A stretch of DNA of 64,000 nt from Clostridia bacterium (GCA_017621705.1 JAGASR010000034.1:122427-186426); one strand, 5' to 3'; numbered from the stretch's first letter, positions 1-9,303 are shown. Numbers and translations: made by a program. Notes: a model not told the origin generated them from the sequence alone.

Positions 1-359
1 GCGGCAAGCCTCATGACGGCAGAGCCCCCGACTACGACGACTGGGCGCTCAACGGCGACCTGCTTTACTATTTCGAGCCGCTCGATACGTCGCTTGAGAT
101 CATGTCGATGGGTATCCGCGTTGACGAAAAGTCGATGGCGGAGCAGTTAAAGAAAGCCGGCGCGGAAAACAGAAAAGATCTTCCGTTCCATAAAGAGCTT
201 TTGGCTGGCGAAATGCCCCTCACCGTCGGCGGCGGTATCGGTCAGAGCCGACTTTGTATGTTACTTTTACAGAAGGCACACATCGGCGAGGTTCAGGTTT
301 CGCTGTGGCCCGATGAGATGCGCGAACTATGCGAACAAAACAACATGAAACTTTTATAA
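1..359 (+). CDS. asnA: Aspartate--ammonia ligase (asparagine synthetase A), C-terminal part
   Basis: Makes asparagine from aspartate, ammonia and ATP in the cytoplasm. The frame is open from base 3, so the 5' part lies outside the window and about 118 C-terminal residues remain. Family stretches are visible: [14 protein letters not shown] at the left edge, SMGIRVDE, then the class II synthetase motif-3 region [15 protein letters not shown] and VQVSLWP. The stop is followed 17 bases later by asnS, so asparagine synthesis and asparagine-tRNA charging are probably co-transcribed. Confidence 0.93.
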   Translation, partial: GKPHDGRAPDYDDWALNGDLLYYFEPLDTSLEIMSMGIRVDEKSMAEQLKKAGAENRKDLPFHKELLAGEMPLTVGGGIGQSRLCMLLLQKAHIGEVQVSLWPDEMRELCEQNNMKLL

Positions 360-376
360 ATAGGGTGGATAAAAAA

Positions 377-1765
377 ATGATTGCCATAAAAGAAATTTTT
401 GCCGATATTTCGGCATTTGACGGTAAATCCGTCTCCGTAGCAGGCTGGATCCGCACCGTTCGAGACTCCAAGGCGTTCGGTTTTATTGAACTTAATGACG
501 GTTCCTGCTTCCGTTCAACTCAGATCGTTTTTGAAGAAGCTAAACTTGAGAACTATAAGCAGATCGCAAAACTCAATGTCGGCGCCGCTATCCGCGTTGA
601 GGGTATCGTTGTCGCTACCCCCGAAATGAAACAGCCGTTCGAGATCAAGGCTGAAAAGATCGAAGTTGAGGGCGAATCCACTCCCGACTATCCGCTTCAG
701 AAGAAACGTCACTCCTTCGAATTCCTCCGCGATATCGCTTATCTTCGTCCGAGAACCAACACCTTCTCCGCAGTTTTCCGTGTACGTTCCGCTGCGGCGC
801 AGGCTATCCATAAATTCTTCGCTGAACGCGGCTTCATTTACGTAAACACTCCGCTTATCACCGGCAGTGACTGCGAAGGCGCAGGCGAAATGTTCAGAGT
901 AACGACCCTAGATGCCGATAATCCTCCCAGAACCGAGGACGGCAAAGTCGATTTTTCCAAAGACTTCTTCGGCAAGTCTGCAAACCTCACCGTTTCCGGT
1001 CAGCTCAACGCAGAAACTTTCGCCCTCGCATTCGGCAAAGTTTATACTTTCGGCCCGACTTTCCGCGCAGAAGTTTCCTACACCGCTCGTCATGCCGCTG
1101 AATTCTGGATGATCGAGCCCGAGATTGCTTTCGCAGACCTCTCTGACGAAATGGATCTTTCCCGCGATATGATCAAATACGCTATCAAATACGTTCTCGA
1201 AACCTGCCCCGACGATATGAAATTCTTCAACGATTTCGTCGATAAGGGTCTTATTGAACGTCTCACCGCTCTCCTCGAAGCTGATTTTGTACGCCTCAGC
1301 TATACCGATGCCATCAAGATCCTCGAGCAGAATAAAGATAAATTCGAATATCCCGTTTATTGGGGTTGCGACCTTCAGACCGAGCACGAACGTTACCTCA
1401 CCGAGCAGGTCTACAAGGCACCCGTATTCGTTACCGACTATCCCAAGGAGATCAAAGCGTTCTATATGCGCTTGAACGACGACAACAAGACCGTTGCCGC
1501 AGCAGACCTTCTCGTTCCCGGCGTCGGCGAACTCGTCGGCGGCAGCCAGCGTGAAGAAAGAATCGACGTTCTCCGCGAAAGAATGGCAGAACTCGGTCTT
1601 GACGAAAAAGATTACTGGTGGTACCTCAACCTCCGTAAATATGGCGGAACAAAACACGCAGGCTTCGGCCTCGGTTTCGAACGTCTCATCATGTACCTCA
1701 CGGGTATGTCCAATATCAGAGACGTTATTCCCTTCCCCAGAACCACCGGCACCGCTGAATATTAA
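377..1765 (+). CDS. asnS: Asparagine--tRNA ligase
   Basis: Charges tRNA-Asn; cytoplasmic class IIb synthetase of 462 residues, normal length. An OB-fold anticodon-binding domain (about residues 15-105, [23 protein letters not shown]) is followed by the class II catalytic core. Motif 2 appears as FGPTFRAE near residue 225 and motif 3 as [15 protein letters not shown] near residue 430. I chose the ATG at 377 because TAGGGTGG lies 8-14 bases upstream and the OB fold starts right after it; an in-frame start at 329 would overlap asnA and add residues foreign to the family. It follows asnA directly. Confidence 0.95.
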   Translation: MIAIKEIFADISAFDGKSVSVAGWIRTVRDSKAFGFIELNDGSCFRSTQIVFEEAKLENYKQIAKLNVGAAIRVEGIVVATPEMKQPFEIKAEKIEVEGESTPDYPLQKKRHSFEFLRDIAYLRPRTNTFSAVFRVRSAAAQAIHKFFAERGFIYVNTPLITGSDCEGAGEMFRVTTLDADNPPRTEDGKVDFSKDFFGKSANLTVSGQLNAETFALAFGKVYTFGPTFRAEVSYTARHAAEFWMIEPEIAFADLSDEMDLSRDMIKYAIKYVLETCPDDMKFFNDFVDKGLIERLTALLEADFVRLSYTDAIKILEQNKDKFEYPVYWGCDLQTEHERYLTEQVYKAPVFVTDYPKEIKAFYMRLNDDNKTVAAADLLVPGVGELVGGSQREERIDVLRERMAELGLDEKDYWWYLNLRKYGGTKHAGFGLGFERLIMYLTGMSNIRDVIPFPRTTGTAEY

Positions 1766-1807
1766 TCGAAAAAATTTGTTTTTATTCCAGAAAAAAAGGT
1801 TAAATAT

Positions 1808-3085
1808 ATGAAAAATCTTTCCAAACAGGAACTTTACGAAGTAAAAAGCGAACTCGAAGCGAAATATAACCGCTATAAATCCCTCGGTCTCAAGCTCGAT
1901 ATGTCAAGAGGTAATCCTTGCAAAGAACAGCTTGATATTTCCGAGCCTATGCTTTCCGTCCTCAAAACAGGCGAAGACTGCATCGATGCGTTCGGATTTG
2001 ACTGCCGTAACTACGGTATTCTTGACGGTATTCCCGAAGCCAAAGCTCTTTTTTCCGAGCTTATGAATACGGCATCTACCGACGAGATCATCATAGGCGG
2101 CAACAGCAGTCTTAATATGATGTACGATAATATCGTCCGTGCTATGATCTTCGGTGTTTACGGCGGCGAACAGCCCTGGAGCAAATGCGATAAAATCAAA
2201 TTTATCTGCCCCGTTCCCGGCTACGACCGTCATTTTAAGATCTGTGAAAGCCTCGGCATCGAAATGATAAGCGTACCCCTCCTTCCCGACGGCCCCGATA
2301 TGGATATGGTCGAAAAGCTTGTCTCCGAAGACGAATCGATCAAGGGTATGTGGTGCGTTCCCAAATATTCCAATCCCAGCGGCGTTACATACAGCAACGA
2401 AACCGTTCTCCGTTTTGCCAAACTTAAACCTAAGGCTAAGGATTTCCGTGTTTTCTGGGATAACGCTTATTCTCTTCATGATATTTCCGACAGAAGAGAT
2501 ATTCTGCTCAATGTTCTCGAAGAGGCGAAGAAATACGGAAATGGTGATATGATCTATAAGTTTATGTCAACCTCGAAAGTTTCTTTCCCCGGCGCAGGCG
2601 TTGCGGCTATGGCGGCATCTAAAAATAATATTAATTTCATTAAGAAAATAATGGGAGTACAGACTATCGGTTCCGATAAGCTCAACCAGCTCCGTCATGT
2701 CCGTTATTTCAAAGATGCTGAAGGTGTTCGTGAACAAATGCACCGTCATGCAGAGATCATCAAACCCCGTTTTGCCGTTCTGATCTATATTCTCGAAAAA
2801 GAGATCCCCGACGTTGCGACCTGGTCCAACCCGAACGGAGGCTACTTTGTATCCCTTACCGTTCCTGACGGATGCGCAAAACGTGTCGTGTCCCTTATGA
2901 AAGAAGCAGGCGTTACGATGACTCCTGCAGGCTCGACTTTCCCGTACGGTGTTGACCCGAAAGATAATAATATCCGTATCGCTCCCACAAATCCCCCGCT
3001 TGCAGAACTTCAGACCGCGGCAGAGATCCTCTGCGTTTGCGTTCGCCTTGCCGCAGTTGAAAAATATCTGAGCGAAAAAGAGTAA
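1808..3085 (+). CDS. PLP-dependent aminotransferase (Asp_aminotransf, PF12897-type)
   Basis: Fold type I aminotransferase of 425 residues. The start region (SKQELYEVKSELEAKY, then LGLKLDMSRGNP) and the body (DGIPEAKALFSELM, GNSSLNMMYDN, CVPKYSNPSGVTYSN) match the clostridial family usually annotated as aspartate aminotransferase-like. The PLP lysine is in FMSTSKVSFPGAG near residue 257 and the substrate-carboxylate arginine is probably in NNIRIAPTNPP. AAAAAAGG precedes the ATG. It lies 42 bases after asnS and 19 before purB, consistent with one amino-acid/nucleotide operon. The exact amino donor cannot be told from sequence. Confidence 0.85.
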   Translation: MKNLSKQELYEVKSELEAKYNRYKSLGLKLDMSRGNPCKEQLDISEPMLSVLKTGEDCIDAFGFDCRNYGILDGIPEAKALFSELMNTASTDEIIIGGNSSLNMMYDNIVRAMIFGVYGGEQPWSKCDKIKFICPVPGYDRHFKICESLGIEMISVPLLPDGPDMDMVEKLVSEDESIKGMWCVPKYSNPSGVTYSNETVLRFAKLKPKAKDFRVFWDNAYSLHDISDRRDILLNVLEEAKKYGNGDMIYKFMSTSKVSFPGAGVAAMAASKNNINFIKKIMGVQTIGSDKLNQLRHVRYFKDAEGVREQMHRHAEIIKPRFAVLIYILEKEIPDVATWSNPNGGYFVSLTVPDGCAKRVVSLMKEAGVTMTPAGSTFPYGVDPKDNNIRIAPTNPPLAELQTAAEILCVCVRLAAVEKYLSEKE

Positions 3086-3104
3086 TATAGAAAGGACTTT
3101 TTTC

Positions 3105-4547
3105 ATGAGCTACGATTCTTACGAAAGCCCGTTTTGTACCCGATATTCCAGCCGCGAGATGCAGTATATCTTCTCCGCTGAAAATAAATTCAGAACTTTC
3201 CGCCGCCTTTGGATCGCTCTCGCGCGCGCAGAGCAGAAACTCGGCCTCAATATAACCGACGAACAGATCGCCGAACTCGAAAAATATAAAGACGATATCA
3301 ATTTCGCAGTTGCCGAAGCCCGTGAAAAAGAAGTCCGTCATGACGTTATGGCGCACGTTTACGCTTACGGTGAGCAGGCAAAGAGCGCAAAACCGATCAT
3401 CCACCTCGGTGCGACTTCCTGCTATGTCTGCGATAACACCGATATCATCGTCATGAAGCAGGGCCTTGAGCTCATTCGCGATAAACTCGTCACCGTCATC
3501 AAAACTCTTGCCGATTTCGCAGAGCAGTATAAAGATATGGCATGCCTTGCCTACACTCATCTTCAGCCCGCTCAGCCCACAACCGTCGGCAAAAGAGCAA
3601 CTCTCTGGATCAACGAACTCATTCTTGATCTTGACGAGCTCGAATTCCGTATCGACAGCCTCAAACTTCTCGGTCAGAAAGGCACTACCGGCACTCAGGC
3701 TTCTTTCGTTGAACTTTTCGGCGACGAAGCAGACGAAAAGACCCCCGTACTCGAAAAAATGATCGCAGAAGAAATGGGATTTTCCGAAACTTTCCCCGTT
3801 TCCGGTCAGACGTACAGCCGTAAAGTCGATGCGTTCATCTGCAACACCCTCGCAGGTATCGCGGAATCCGCAATGAAATTCGCAAATGACCTTCGAATTC
3901 TTGCAAACTTCAAGGAAATGGAAGAACCGTTCGAGAAAAATCAGATCGGCTCCTCCGCAATGCCTTATAAACGCAACCCGATGAGAAGCGAACGTATCTG
4001 CTCGATCGCAAGATACGTCATGACCAATGCGCTTTCTCCTGCTTTTACGGCAGGTACGCAGTGGTTTGAACGTACTCTTGACGACTCTGCAAACAAACGT
4101 ATCGCTGTTTCCGAAGCTTTCCTCGGCATCGATGCGATCCTCAATATCTATATCAACGTTTCCAACGGTCTCGTCGTTTACCCGAAGATCGTCCGCCGTC
4201 GTCTTATGAACGAACTTCCGTTCATGGCGACCGAAAATATCATGATGGCGGCAGTCAAAAAGGGCGGCGACAGACAGGAGCTTCACGAAAAGATCCGTCA
4301 GCACAGCGTTGCGGCGGCTAAACGTGTAAAAGAAGAAGGCGCAGAAAACGATCTTCTCGAGCGTATTGCGGCTGACCCGACGTTTGCTCTCGAAAAAGAA
4401 GAGATCGCACAGCTTCTCAACCCCGACAGCTTCGTCGGCAGAGCTCCCAAGCAGACCGAAGAATACCTCAAGACCGTCGTTTACCCCCGTATCAATCCGT
4501 ATATCGAATCCGGTAAACTCAAGGCAGACGAGGGTTTGAAGGTTTAA
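3105..4547 (+). CDS. purB: Adenylosuccinate lyase
   Basis: Cleaves SAICAR to AICAR and adenylosuccinate to AMP in purine synthesis; cytoplasmic homotetramer of the fumarase/aspartase superfamily. The 480-residue product carries the signature loop SSAMPYKRNPMRSER near residue 285, the catalytic-histidine region HLGATSCYV, and THLQPAQPTTVGKR. Length fits the long PurB form of Clostridia. AGAAAGGA precedes the ATG. A 564-residue open frame on the opposite strand (2913-4607) is its antisense shadow. Confidence 0.95.
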   Translation: MSYDSYESPFCTRYSSREMQYIFSAENKFRTFRRLWIALARAEQKLGLNITDEQIAELEKYKDDINFAVAEAREKEVRHDVMAHVYAYGEQAKSAKPIIHLGATSCYVCDNTDIIVMKQGLELIRDKLVTVIKTLADFAEQYKDMACLAYTHLQPAQPTTVGKRATLWINELILDLDELEFRIDSLKLLGQKGTTGTQASFVELFGDEADEKTPVLEKMIAEEMGFSETFPVSGQTYSRKVDAFICNTLAGIAESAMKFANDLRILANFKEMEEPFEKNQIGSSAMPYKRNPMRSERICSIARYVMTNALSPAFTAGTQWFERTLDDSANKRIAVSEAFLGIDAILNIYINVSNGLVVYPKIVRRRLMNELPFMATENIMMAAVKKGGDRQELHEKIRQHSVAAAKRVKEEGAENDLLERIAADPTFALEKEEIAQLLNPDSFVGRAPKQTEEYLKTVVYPRINPYIESGKLKADEGLKV

Positions 4548-4568
4548 GTAAAAATAAAGGAGTTTATT

Positions 4569-5015
4569 ATGCCCAAGATCGTAACGCAGAACAGAAAAGC
4601 GTTTCACGACTATTTTGTAGAAGAAAAATTTGAAGCAGGCATATCCCTTGCCGGCACCGAAGTAAAAAGCATCCGACAGGGCACAATAAATTTGAAAGAT
4701 TCATATTGCAAGACCGACGGCAGGGAAATCTTTGTCGTCGGCATGCATATTTCTCCCTATGAAAAGGGAAATATTTTCAATAAAGACCCGCTTCGCGAAC
4801 GTAAACTGCTTATGCATAAAAAAGAGATCCTCCGCCTTTTCAACGAAGTAAAAAAAGACGGCTATTCTCTCATTCCGCTTTCGGTTTACTTCAAAAATGC
4901 GCACGTAAAAGTCGAGATCGGGCTTTGTAAAGGTAAAAAACTTTACGACAAGCGTGAATCTGCGGCAAAAAGAGATGCACAGCGCGAAATCGAAAGAAAG
5001 ATGGGGCGCGACTGA
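4569..5015 (+). CDS. smpB: SsrA-binding protein SmpB
   Basis: Binds tmRNA and delivers it to stalled ribosomes in trans-translation. The 148-residue product has the family N-terminus ([19 protein letters not shown]), the core [20 protein letters not shown], and the basic C-terminal tail [19 protein letters not shown] that contacts the decoding centre. AAAGGAG precedes the ATG by 7 bases. Its TGA overlaps the ruvC start codon by one base (TGATG), so translation of the two is likely coupled. Confidence 0.95.
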   Translation: MPKIVTQNRKAFHDYFVEEKFEAGISLAGTEVKSIRQGTINLKDSYCKTDGREIFVVGMHISPYEKGNIFNKDPLRERKLLMHKKEILRLFNEVKKDGYSLIPLSVYFKNAHVKVEIGLCKGKKLYDKRESAAKRDAQREIERKMGRD

Positions 5016-5488
5016 TGATAATTCTGGGTATCGACCCCGGTGTTGCAACAGTCGGCTGGGGAATCGTTGAATATAAAGGAAACAAGTTTCTCGGCTCGGA
5101 TTATGGCGCAATAATTACGCCGGCTCATACACCGCTTTGCGACAGGATCGAGCAGATCTTCGACGAGACTTCGCGCCTTATCGATTATTATCATGTCGAA
5201 ACCGCCGCAATGGAAAAACTTTTTTTCAATACAAACACCACCACCGCTATCGACGTCGCGCAGGCAAGAGGCGTTCTGCTTCTTGCGTTAACAAAAAAAC
5301 GCATCCATTGCTCTGAATTTACCCCACTTCAGGTCAAGCAGGCAGTAACGGGCTACGGCAGAGCCGATAAACAGCAGGTCGAAGCCATGGTAAAAATGCT
5401 TCTCAATCTCGAAAAGATCCCCAGACCCGACGATGCCGCCGACGCGCTGGCAATGGCGATATGTTGCGCTCATTGTTTAAGGTTTTGA
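5015..5488 (+). CDS. ruvC: Holliday junction endonuclease RuvC
   Basis: Resolves Holliday junctions with the RuvAB branch-migration motor. The 157-residue product has the RNase-H-like acidic set: Asp7 in ILGIDPG, Glu67 in AAMEKLFF, and Asp140/Asp143 in PDDAADALAMAICC. The start overlaps the smpB stop. The last 33 bases of the gene plus 2 more (5456-5490) occur again, identical, at 5633-5667; see the repeat entry. ruvA and ruvB follow downstream, so the resolvasome genes are clustered but interrupted by about 220 bases and by a lipoprotein gene. Confidence 0.93.
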   Translation: MIILGIDPGVATVGWGIVEYKGNKFLGSDYGAIITPAHTPLCDRIEQIFDETSRLIDYYHVETAAMEKLFFNTNTTTAIDVAQARGVLLLALTKKRIHCSEFTPLQVKQAVTGYGRADKQQVEAMVKMLLNLEKIPRPDDAADALAMAICCAHCLRF

Positions 5489-5490
5489 TT
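5456..5490 (+). repeat. 35-bp direct repeat, copy 1 (3' end of ruvC)
   Basis: The sequence from GCGATATGTTGCGCTCATTG through GGTTTTGATT is identical over 35 bases to 5633-5667. This copy encodes the last RuvC residues (AICCAHCLRF) and the stop. The period is 177 bases. The segment between (5491-5632) has an imperfect inverted pair, AATAATGCGTCTTTTTCTG near 5539 and CAGAAAGCATTATT near 5611, so it may be an inserted element that duplicated its target or the scar of a tandem duplication. Confidence 0.9.
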
Positions 5491-5632
5491 AACTTTGGAG
5501 AAAATCAAACTTGTCTTTTAAGTATACCGGCCATTGCAAATAATGCGTCTTTTTCTGTGAGTATATTTTGATATTTCAGATAAATTAACGGCGCAAGCCG
5601 AGCCGTATTTCAGAAAGCATTATTATTAATGT

Positions 5633-5667
5633 GCGATATGTTGCGCTCATTGTTTAAGGTTTTGATT
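5633..5667 (+). repeat. 35-bp direct repeat, copy 2 (noncoding copy of ruvC 3' end)
   Basis: Exact second copy of 5456-5490, now between ruvC and ruvA and not part of an open frame. It is the downstream border of the 142-base unexplained segment after ruvC. The ruvA ribosome-binding region begins about 25 bases after it. Confidence 0.9.
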
Positions 5668-5707
5668 TAACCGTCTGTTTCTTAATTTTATTTATAAGGA
5701 TTAAAAT

Positions 5708-6304
5708 ATGTACTATTACCTTTCGGGAAAACTTGCGCTCGTTCAGCCAAACCTCGCGGTTATCGACTGCGGCGGTGTCGGCTACAAATGCGCCATAACG
5801 GAAAACACCTATAAACAGATCGCGCGCCTCGAAAATGCGTGTCTGTACACTTATCTCAACGTCAAAGAGGATGCGCTCGACCTCTACGGCTTTGCCGACG
5901 AGCAGGAAAAGCTCTTTTTTGAGCTTCTTTTGTCGATCAGCGGCGTCGGTCCCAAGGCGGCGCTCGCCATTCTTTCCGTCCATACTCCCGAAACTTTCGC
6001 CGCTTGCGTTATTTCGTCCGATGCGAAGGGCATAACGAAAGCCGCAGGTGTCGGCCCGAAACTCGCCCAGAGAATCTGCCTCGAGCTCAAAGATAAGATC
6101 GCAAAAACTAAAGTCGTTCCGTCCGAGATCGCGGCTGATGATGACTTTGACGTTTCTTCCGATGTCGTTTCCGATGCGGTCGCAGTCCTCGTTGCCCTCG
6201 GCTACAGCAAAAACGATGCCTCGAAAGCCGTCCGTAAATGCTCTGCCGACAACACCAACGATATCGTCAAGCAGGCTCTGCGCATTCTCTCGAAAAATTT
6301 GTAG
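5708..6304 (+). CDS. ruvA: Holliday junction branch-migration protein RuvA
   Basis: Tetrameric junction-recognition protein that loads the RuvB motor. The 198-residue product shows the N-terminal OB domain (MYYYLSGKLALVQPNLAVIDCGG), two helix-hairpin-helix motifs (LLSISGVGPKAALAILS near residues 75-90; ITKAAGVGPKLAQRICLELKDKI near 108-130), an acidic linker, and the RuvB-binding C-terminal UBA-like domain (VLVALGYSKNDASKAVRK). TTATAAGGA precedes the ATG. Normal length. Confidence 0.95.
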   Translation: MYYYLSGKLALVQPNLAVIDCGGVGYKCAITENTYKQIARLENACLYTYLNVKEDALDLYGFADEQEKLFFELLLSISGVGPKAALAILSVHTPETFAACVISSDAKGITKAAGVGPKLAQRICLELKDKIAKTKVVPSEIAADDDFDVSSDVVSDAVAVLVALGYSKNDASKAVRKCSADNTNDIVKQALRILSKNL

Positions 6305-6355
6305 GAAACTTTTCCTTCTCTTTTTCCGTCTAACGAAAAAAGGAGATGTTCAACC

Positions 6356-6850
6356 GTGAAAAAAATTATTTCAGTATTGATTTTTGTTTTAACATTCACG
6401 CTCACTGCGTGTTCTTCCGTTACGACCGAAAAGAGACCCGACGACTTTTCCTTTTCGCTCGTCTGGGGTGTTTACGGCATCAGCTACTATAACAGCGAAA
6501 GCTGTTCGCTCGTTAAAACGACCGATGCGACGAACCCCGAAGATTACGTCTCGACCATGCGCCTTTCATCCGAAGACCTCGATGAGATCTATGCGAAGAT
6601 AAGCGAGCTCGATATGGATAGCTATCCCGAAAAATACGATCCTTTCGACAGCATGATGTCCTCGCCGTCCCAAACGATCATTTTAACTTGCGGCGACAAA
6701 AAGATCGTATGCGAAAATATCTGCCTCGGATACGGTTCCAATAATAAAAAAGGGCAGAAATTTCTTGATACGGTGAAATTTATCATCGATAAAGTGACAG
6801 CCACCGAAGAATGGCAGTCATTTCCCGAATACGAATTTTTCTATGATTAA
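6356..6850 (+). CDS. Predicted lipoprotein of unknown function
   Basis: GTG start at 6356 with AGGAG 10 bases upstream. The N-terminus MKKIISVLIFVLTFTLTAC is a lipoprotein signal with lipobox LTAC, so the mature protein should be lipid-anchored at Cys19 outside the membrane. The rest (about 145 residues, FSFSLVWGVYGISYYNSES, then TIILTCGDKKIVCENICLGYG) is a small globular domain I do not recognise. It sits between ruvA and ruvB in the same direction. Confidence 0.75.
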   Translation: MKKIISVLIFVLTFTLTACSSVTTEKRPDDFSFSLVWGVYGISYYNSESCSLVKTTDATNPEDYVSTMRLSSEDLDEIYAKISELDMDSYPEKYDPFDSMMSSPSQTIILTCGDKKIVCENICLGYGSNNKKGQKFLDTVKFIIDKVTATEEWQSFPEYEFFYD

Positions 6851-6935
6851 TATTTTGATGGCTTTTGTCGTCTGAAAACGACAATTTTGCTTCGCAAAAA
6901 CACCCACAATTCCGATGAAAGTGAGGAGGTTTACA

Positions 6936-7976
6936 ATGGAAAACGAATTTGACGAACGCCTTTTATCCGCGCGAACCCTGCACGATGACGATAACGAATT
7001 TTCGCTCCGTCCGAAGAATTTTGACGGATATATCGGTCAGGAAAAGGTAAAAGAGAACCTCAAAATTTATATCGAAGCGGCCAAACGTCGCGGCGAATCC
7101 CTCGACCATGTTCTGCTTTACGGCCCTCCGGGTCTCGGCAAAACGACTCTTGCGAACATTATCGCGACCGAAATGGGCGTTTCGATCCGCATAACCTCCG
7201 GCCCCGCACTTGAAAAAACGGGTGACCTTGTAGCTCTGCTCACAAACCTGCAGGACGGCGATATCCTGTTTATCGACGAGATCCACCGTCTTTCTCGCAC
7301 AGTCGAAGAAGTCCTTTACCCTGCGATGGAAGACTATGAGTTCGATATCATTCTCGGCAAAGGCCCGTCCGCGCGCTCCATTCGTTTCAATCTCCCCAGA
7401 TTTACGCTTATCGGTGCGACCACCCGTTCAGGTCAGCTCGCATCTCCGTTCCGTGACCGTTTCGGCGTGCTTTTCCGCCTTGAGCTTTATTCAGCCGAGG
7501 ATCTCGCCGTTATCGTCACAAACTCCGCAAAAATTCTCAATATCGATATAACGCCCGAAGGCGCTTACGAGATCGCTTCCCGTTCACGCGGCACTCCTCG
7601 AATTGCGAACAGACTTCTCCGCCGAATCCGCGACTTTGCGCAGATTTTAGGCGACGGCGTTATCAATAAAGATCTTGCAAAAACTGCGCTTGACCGAATG
7701 GAGATCGATGCTCTCGGCCTCGACTCTGCGGACAGACGTCTTCTTTCCGCCATTATCAAGAGCTTTAACGGCGGCCCTGTCGGCCTTGAAACTCTTGCGG
7801 CGCTCGTCGGCGAAGAAAGTGTCACTATCGAGGACGTTTACGAACCGTTTTTACTGCAGCTCGGCTTTATTAACAGAACTCCGCGCGGCAGATGCGTCAC
7901 CCCTGCCGCATACTCTCACCTCGGCCTGACACCTCCGCAGAATTGCGATTGCCAGCCCGAAACGACGTTGTTTTGA
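6936..7976 (+). CDS. ruvB: Holliday junction branch-migration ATPase RuvB
   Basis: Hexameric AAA+ motor that drives branch migration with RuvA. The 346-residue product has Walker [10 protein letters not shown] near residue 62, Walker [12 protein letters not shown] near 110, sensor 1 IGATTRSG near 160, the arginine-finger region FRDRFG, and a winged-helix C-terminus ([26 protein letters not shown]). I start at the ATG at 6936 ([10 protein letters not shown]) because GTGAGGAGGT ends 6 bases upstream; the ATG at 6915 would include the Shine-Dalgarno inside the gene. Confidence 0.95.
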   Translation: MENEFDERLLSARTLHDDDNEFSLRPKNFDGYIGQEKVKENLKIYIEAAKRRGESLDHVLLYGPPGLGKTTLANIIATEMGVSIRITSGPALEKTGDLVALLTNLQDGDILFIDEIHRLSRTVEEVLYPAMEDYEFDIILGKGPSARSIRFNLPRFTLIGATTRSGQLASPFRDRFGVLFRLELYSAEDLAVIVTNSAKILNIDITPEGAYEIASRSRGTPRIANRLLRRIRDFAQILGDGVINKDLAKTALDRMEIDALGLDSADRRLLSAIIKSFNGGPVGLETLAALVGEESVTIEDVYEPFLLQLGFINRTPRGRCVTPAAYSHLGLTPPQNCDCQPETTLF

Positions 7977-8048
7977 GTTAAAAACGCATTTTTTTGATAA
8001 AACAGCATAAGATATAATATCTTCCCATTATTTGTTTTTCGATTGGTA

Positions 8049-8077
8049 TTGACAAAACAAAAAAGTTATGCTAAAAT
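8049..8077 (+). promoter_or_regulatory. Promoter of the type III antitoxin RNA
   Basis: TTGACA at 8049-8054, a 17-base spacer, and TAAAAT at 8072-8077. The predicted start (about 8084) lies just before the first RNA repeat at 8091. No other good promoter lies between here and the toxin gene. Confidence 0.85.
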
Positions 8078-8083
8078 ATAATC

Positions 8084-8206
8084 GATGAACAGGTGCGAGG
8101 ATAACACCTTTATAAAGAAATTCCGATTCAAGATTAGGTGTGAGGGTAACACCTTCATAAAGAAATCCCAATGGAAGATATGCCCTTGTACTTCGGTGCA
8201 AGGGCT
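8084..8206 (+). ncRNA. tenpI: TenpI-like antitoxin RNA with two ~45-nt repeats
   Basis: Two consecutive copies of a ~45-base unit (8091-8135 and 8136-8180). Each starts AGGTG(C/T)GAGG, can pair AGGTG with CACCT 13-14 bases on, and continues with TAAAGAAAT. A 10-bp stem with a UUCG tetraloop (8182-8205) follows. In type III toxin-antitoxin systems a repeat RNA is transcribed ahead of the toxin gene, cut by the toxin into single repeats, and wraps the toxin as a pseudoknotted inhibitor. Repeat number here is only two, fewer than in many ToxI loci. Confidence 0.8.
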
Positions 8207-8214
8207 TTATTCTT
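8182..8214 (+). terminator. Intrinsic terminator between antitoxin RNA and toxin gene
   Basis: GCCCTTGTAC-TTCG-GTGCAAGGGC stem-loop followed by TTTATTCTTT. Partial read-through at this position sets the RNA:toxin ratio in known type III systems. Confidence 0.85.
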
Positions 8215-8226
8215 TATGAGGTTAAT

Positions 8227-8688
8227 ATGGAAAGTAAAAAGATATACGAATTACATTATTTATCTGAGAGTTTTTATATCAAGTATAATCCGACAGAATA
8301 TACTGAAATTGAACATAAGCTACAAAGACCGTATATTGTTTTGTTGATAGAAATTGATAATAATACATTTGCCTTGCCTTTAAGGACAAATGTTAAACAT
8401 AGTAACTGTTATAAATTTCAGTATTCATCAAGACCGACGGATAGTATTACCGGAATAGATTTTTCGAAAGCCGTCATAGTAAACGAACAAGAATATATAG
8501 GAGAGCCGGCCGAAATTGATAATAAGGAATACGTTGAGTTGAATGACAGAATTTCTTTTATTGTCAGCAAGTTCCGTACATATTTAAAAGGTTATTATAC
8601 TTATGTGTCGGGAAAAGCTAATGAATATCAGGCAAAAAAATATCAATACACAACCCTAAAGTATTTCCATAAAGAGCTTGGTATTTAA
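8227..8688 (+). CDS. tenpN: Type III toxin-antitoxin endoribonuclease, TenpN/ToxN family
   Basis: The 153-residue product has the ToxN-fold landmarks: YELHYLSESFYIKYN near the N-terminus, KLQRPYIVLLIEIDNNTFALPLRTNVKH (residues about 35-62), GIDFSKAVIV, IDNKEYVELNDR and the end YTTLKYFHKELGI. These match the TenpN branch as I know it. The toxin cuts cellular mRNA and its own repeat RNA; such loci give abortive phage defence or plasmid stability. TGAGGT lies 6 bases before the ATG. Base composition is AT-richer than the ruv genes, suggesting acquisition. Confidence 0.85.
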   Translation: MESKKIYELHYLSESFYIKYNPTEYTEIEHKLQRPYIVLLIEIDNNTFALPLRTNVKHSNCYKFQYSSRPTDSITGIDFSKAVIVNEQEYIGEPAEIDNKEYVELNDRISFIVSKFRTYLKGYYTYVSGKANEYQAKKYQYTTLKYFHKELGI

Positions 8689-8817
8689 AACTAATTATTT
8701 ATAGATATCTATTGGACAATAGTACAGATATTGGCTTGAAACCTCTATCTGCTCTTATTTTTTACTGTTGAGCGCCGATCAGAAGAGGATTATGCAGAAA
8801 TTTGTGAATAATGTATA

Positions 8818-8846
8818 TTGACATAAAAAGACCGATATGTTATAAT
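8818..8846 (+). promoter_or_regulatory. Promoter of the 8909 lipoprotein gene
   Basis: TTGACA (8818-8823), 17-base spacer, TATAAT (8841-8846). A textbook sigma-A match 60 bases before the start codon. Confidence 0.85.
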
Positions 8847-8908
8847 AATTATGTAAACAGTTATTGCTCATCGAAAACTGTAAAATAAAATAGGAGGTCT
8901 TGACTGAC

Positions 8909-9286
8909 ATGAAAAAAGTAACGTATTTACTCGTTGTTTTGTTTGTTTTTACTCTCATTGCCGGATGTTCAAAACCCCCTGAAGATATTTTGAATACGGG
9001 TTATGATGTTACGGTAACGAAAATCGACGAAGTGAATCAAACAGTTTATGTTACCGATAACGAAGGAAGGCTTGAAGATGAATTTGCGATAGATTGCAGT
9101 GACCTGACAGGCTTCGGGCAGATGATCTATGTGAATTACAAAACCAAGCATTTGTCTAACATTAAACTGAAAGATTTAAAGATCGGCGACAGTCTCGTTT
9201 TAAGCGTGTACGACAGTCAGCTTGAACAAAGCTCGAACGGTCCGATCAAGGTCGAGCAGATCCAGCTCGGAACTCAAAGACCATAA
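8909..9286 (+). CDS. Small predicted lipoprotein of unknown function
   Basis: ATG at 8909 chosen because TAGGAGGT ends 10 bases upstream; the in-frame TTG at 8900 is too close to it. The N-terminus (MKKVTYLLVVLFVFTLIAGC) is a lipoprotein signal with lipobox IAGC, giving a mature protein of about 105 residues anchored at Cys20. The mature part (YDVTVTKIDEVNQTVYVTDN, then LKIGDSLVLSVYDSQ) looks like a small beta-rich OB-like domain. Own promoter upstream, so it is a single-gene unit after the TenpN toxin. I do not recognise the family. Confidence 0.7.
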   Translation: MKKVTYLLVVLFVFTLIAGCSKPPEDILNTGYDVTVTKIDEVNQTVYVTDNEGRLEDEFAIDCSDLTGFGQMIYVNYKTKHLSNIKLKDLKIGDSLVLSVYDSQLEQSSNGPIKVEQIQLGTQRP

Positions 9287-9303
9287 TTAATCAAACAAAT
9301 AAA

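Noticed and set aside
2913..4607. 564-residue open frame on the - strand
   Set aside because: It is antisense to purB, which has all family motifs; the product is Phe/Cys-rich shadow sequence without recognisable domains.
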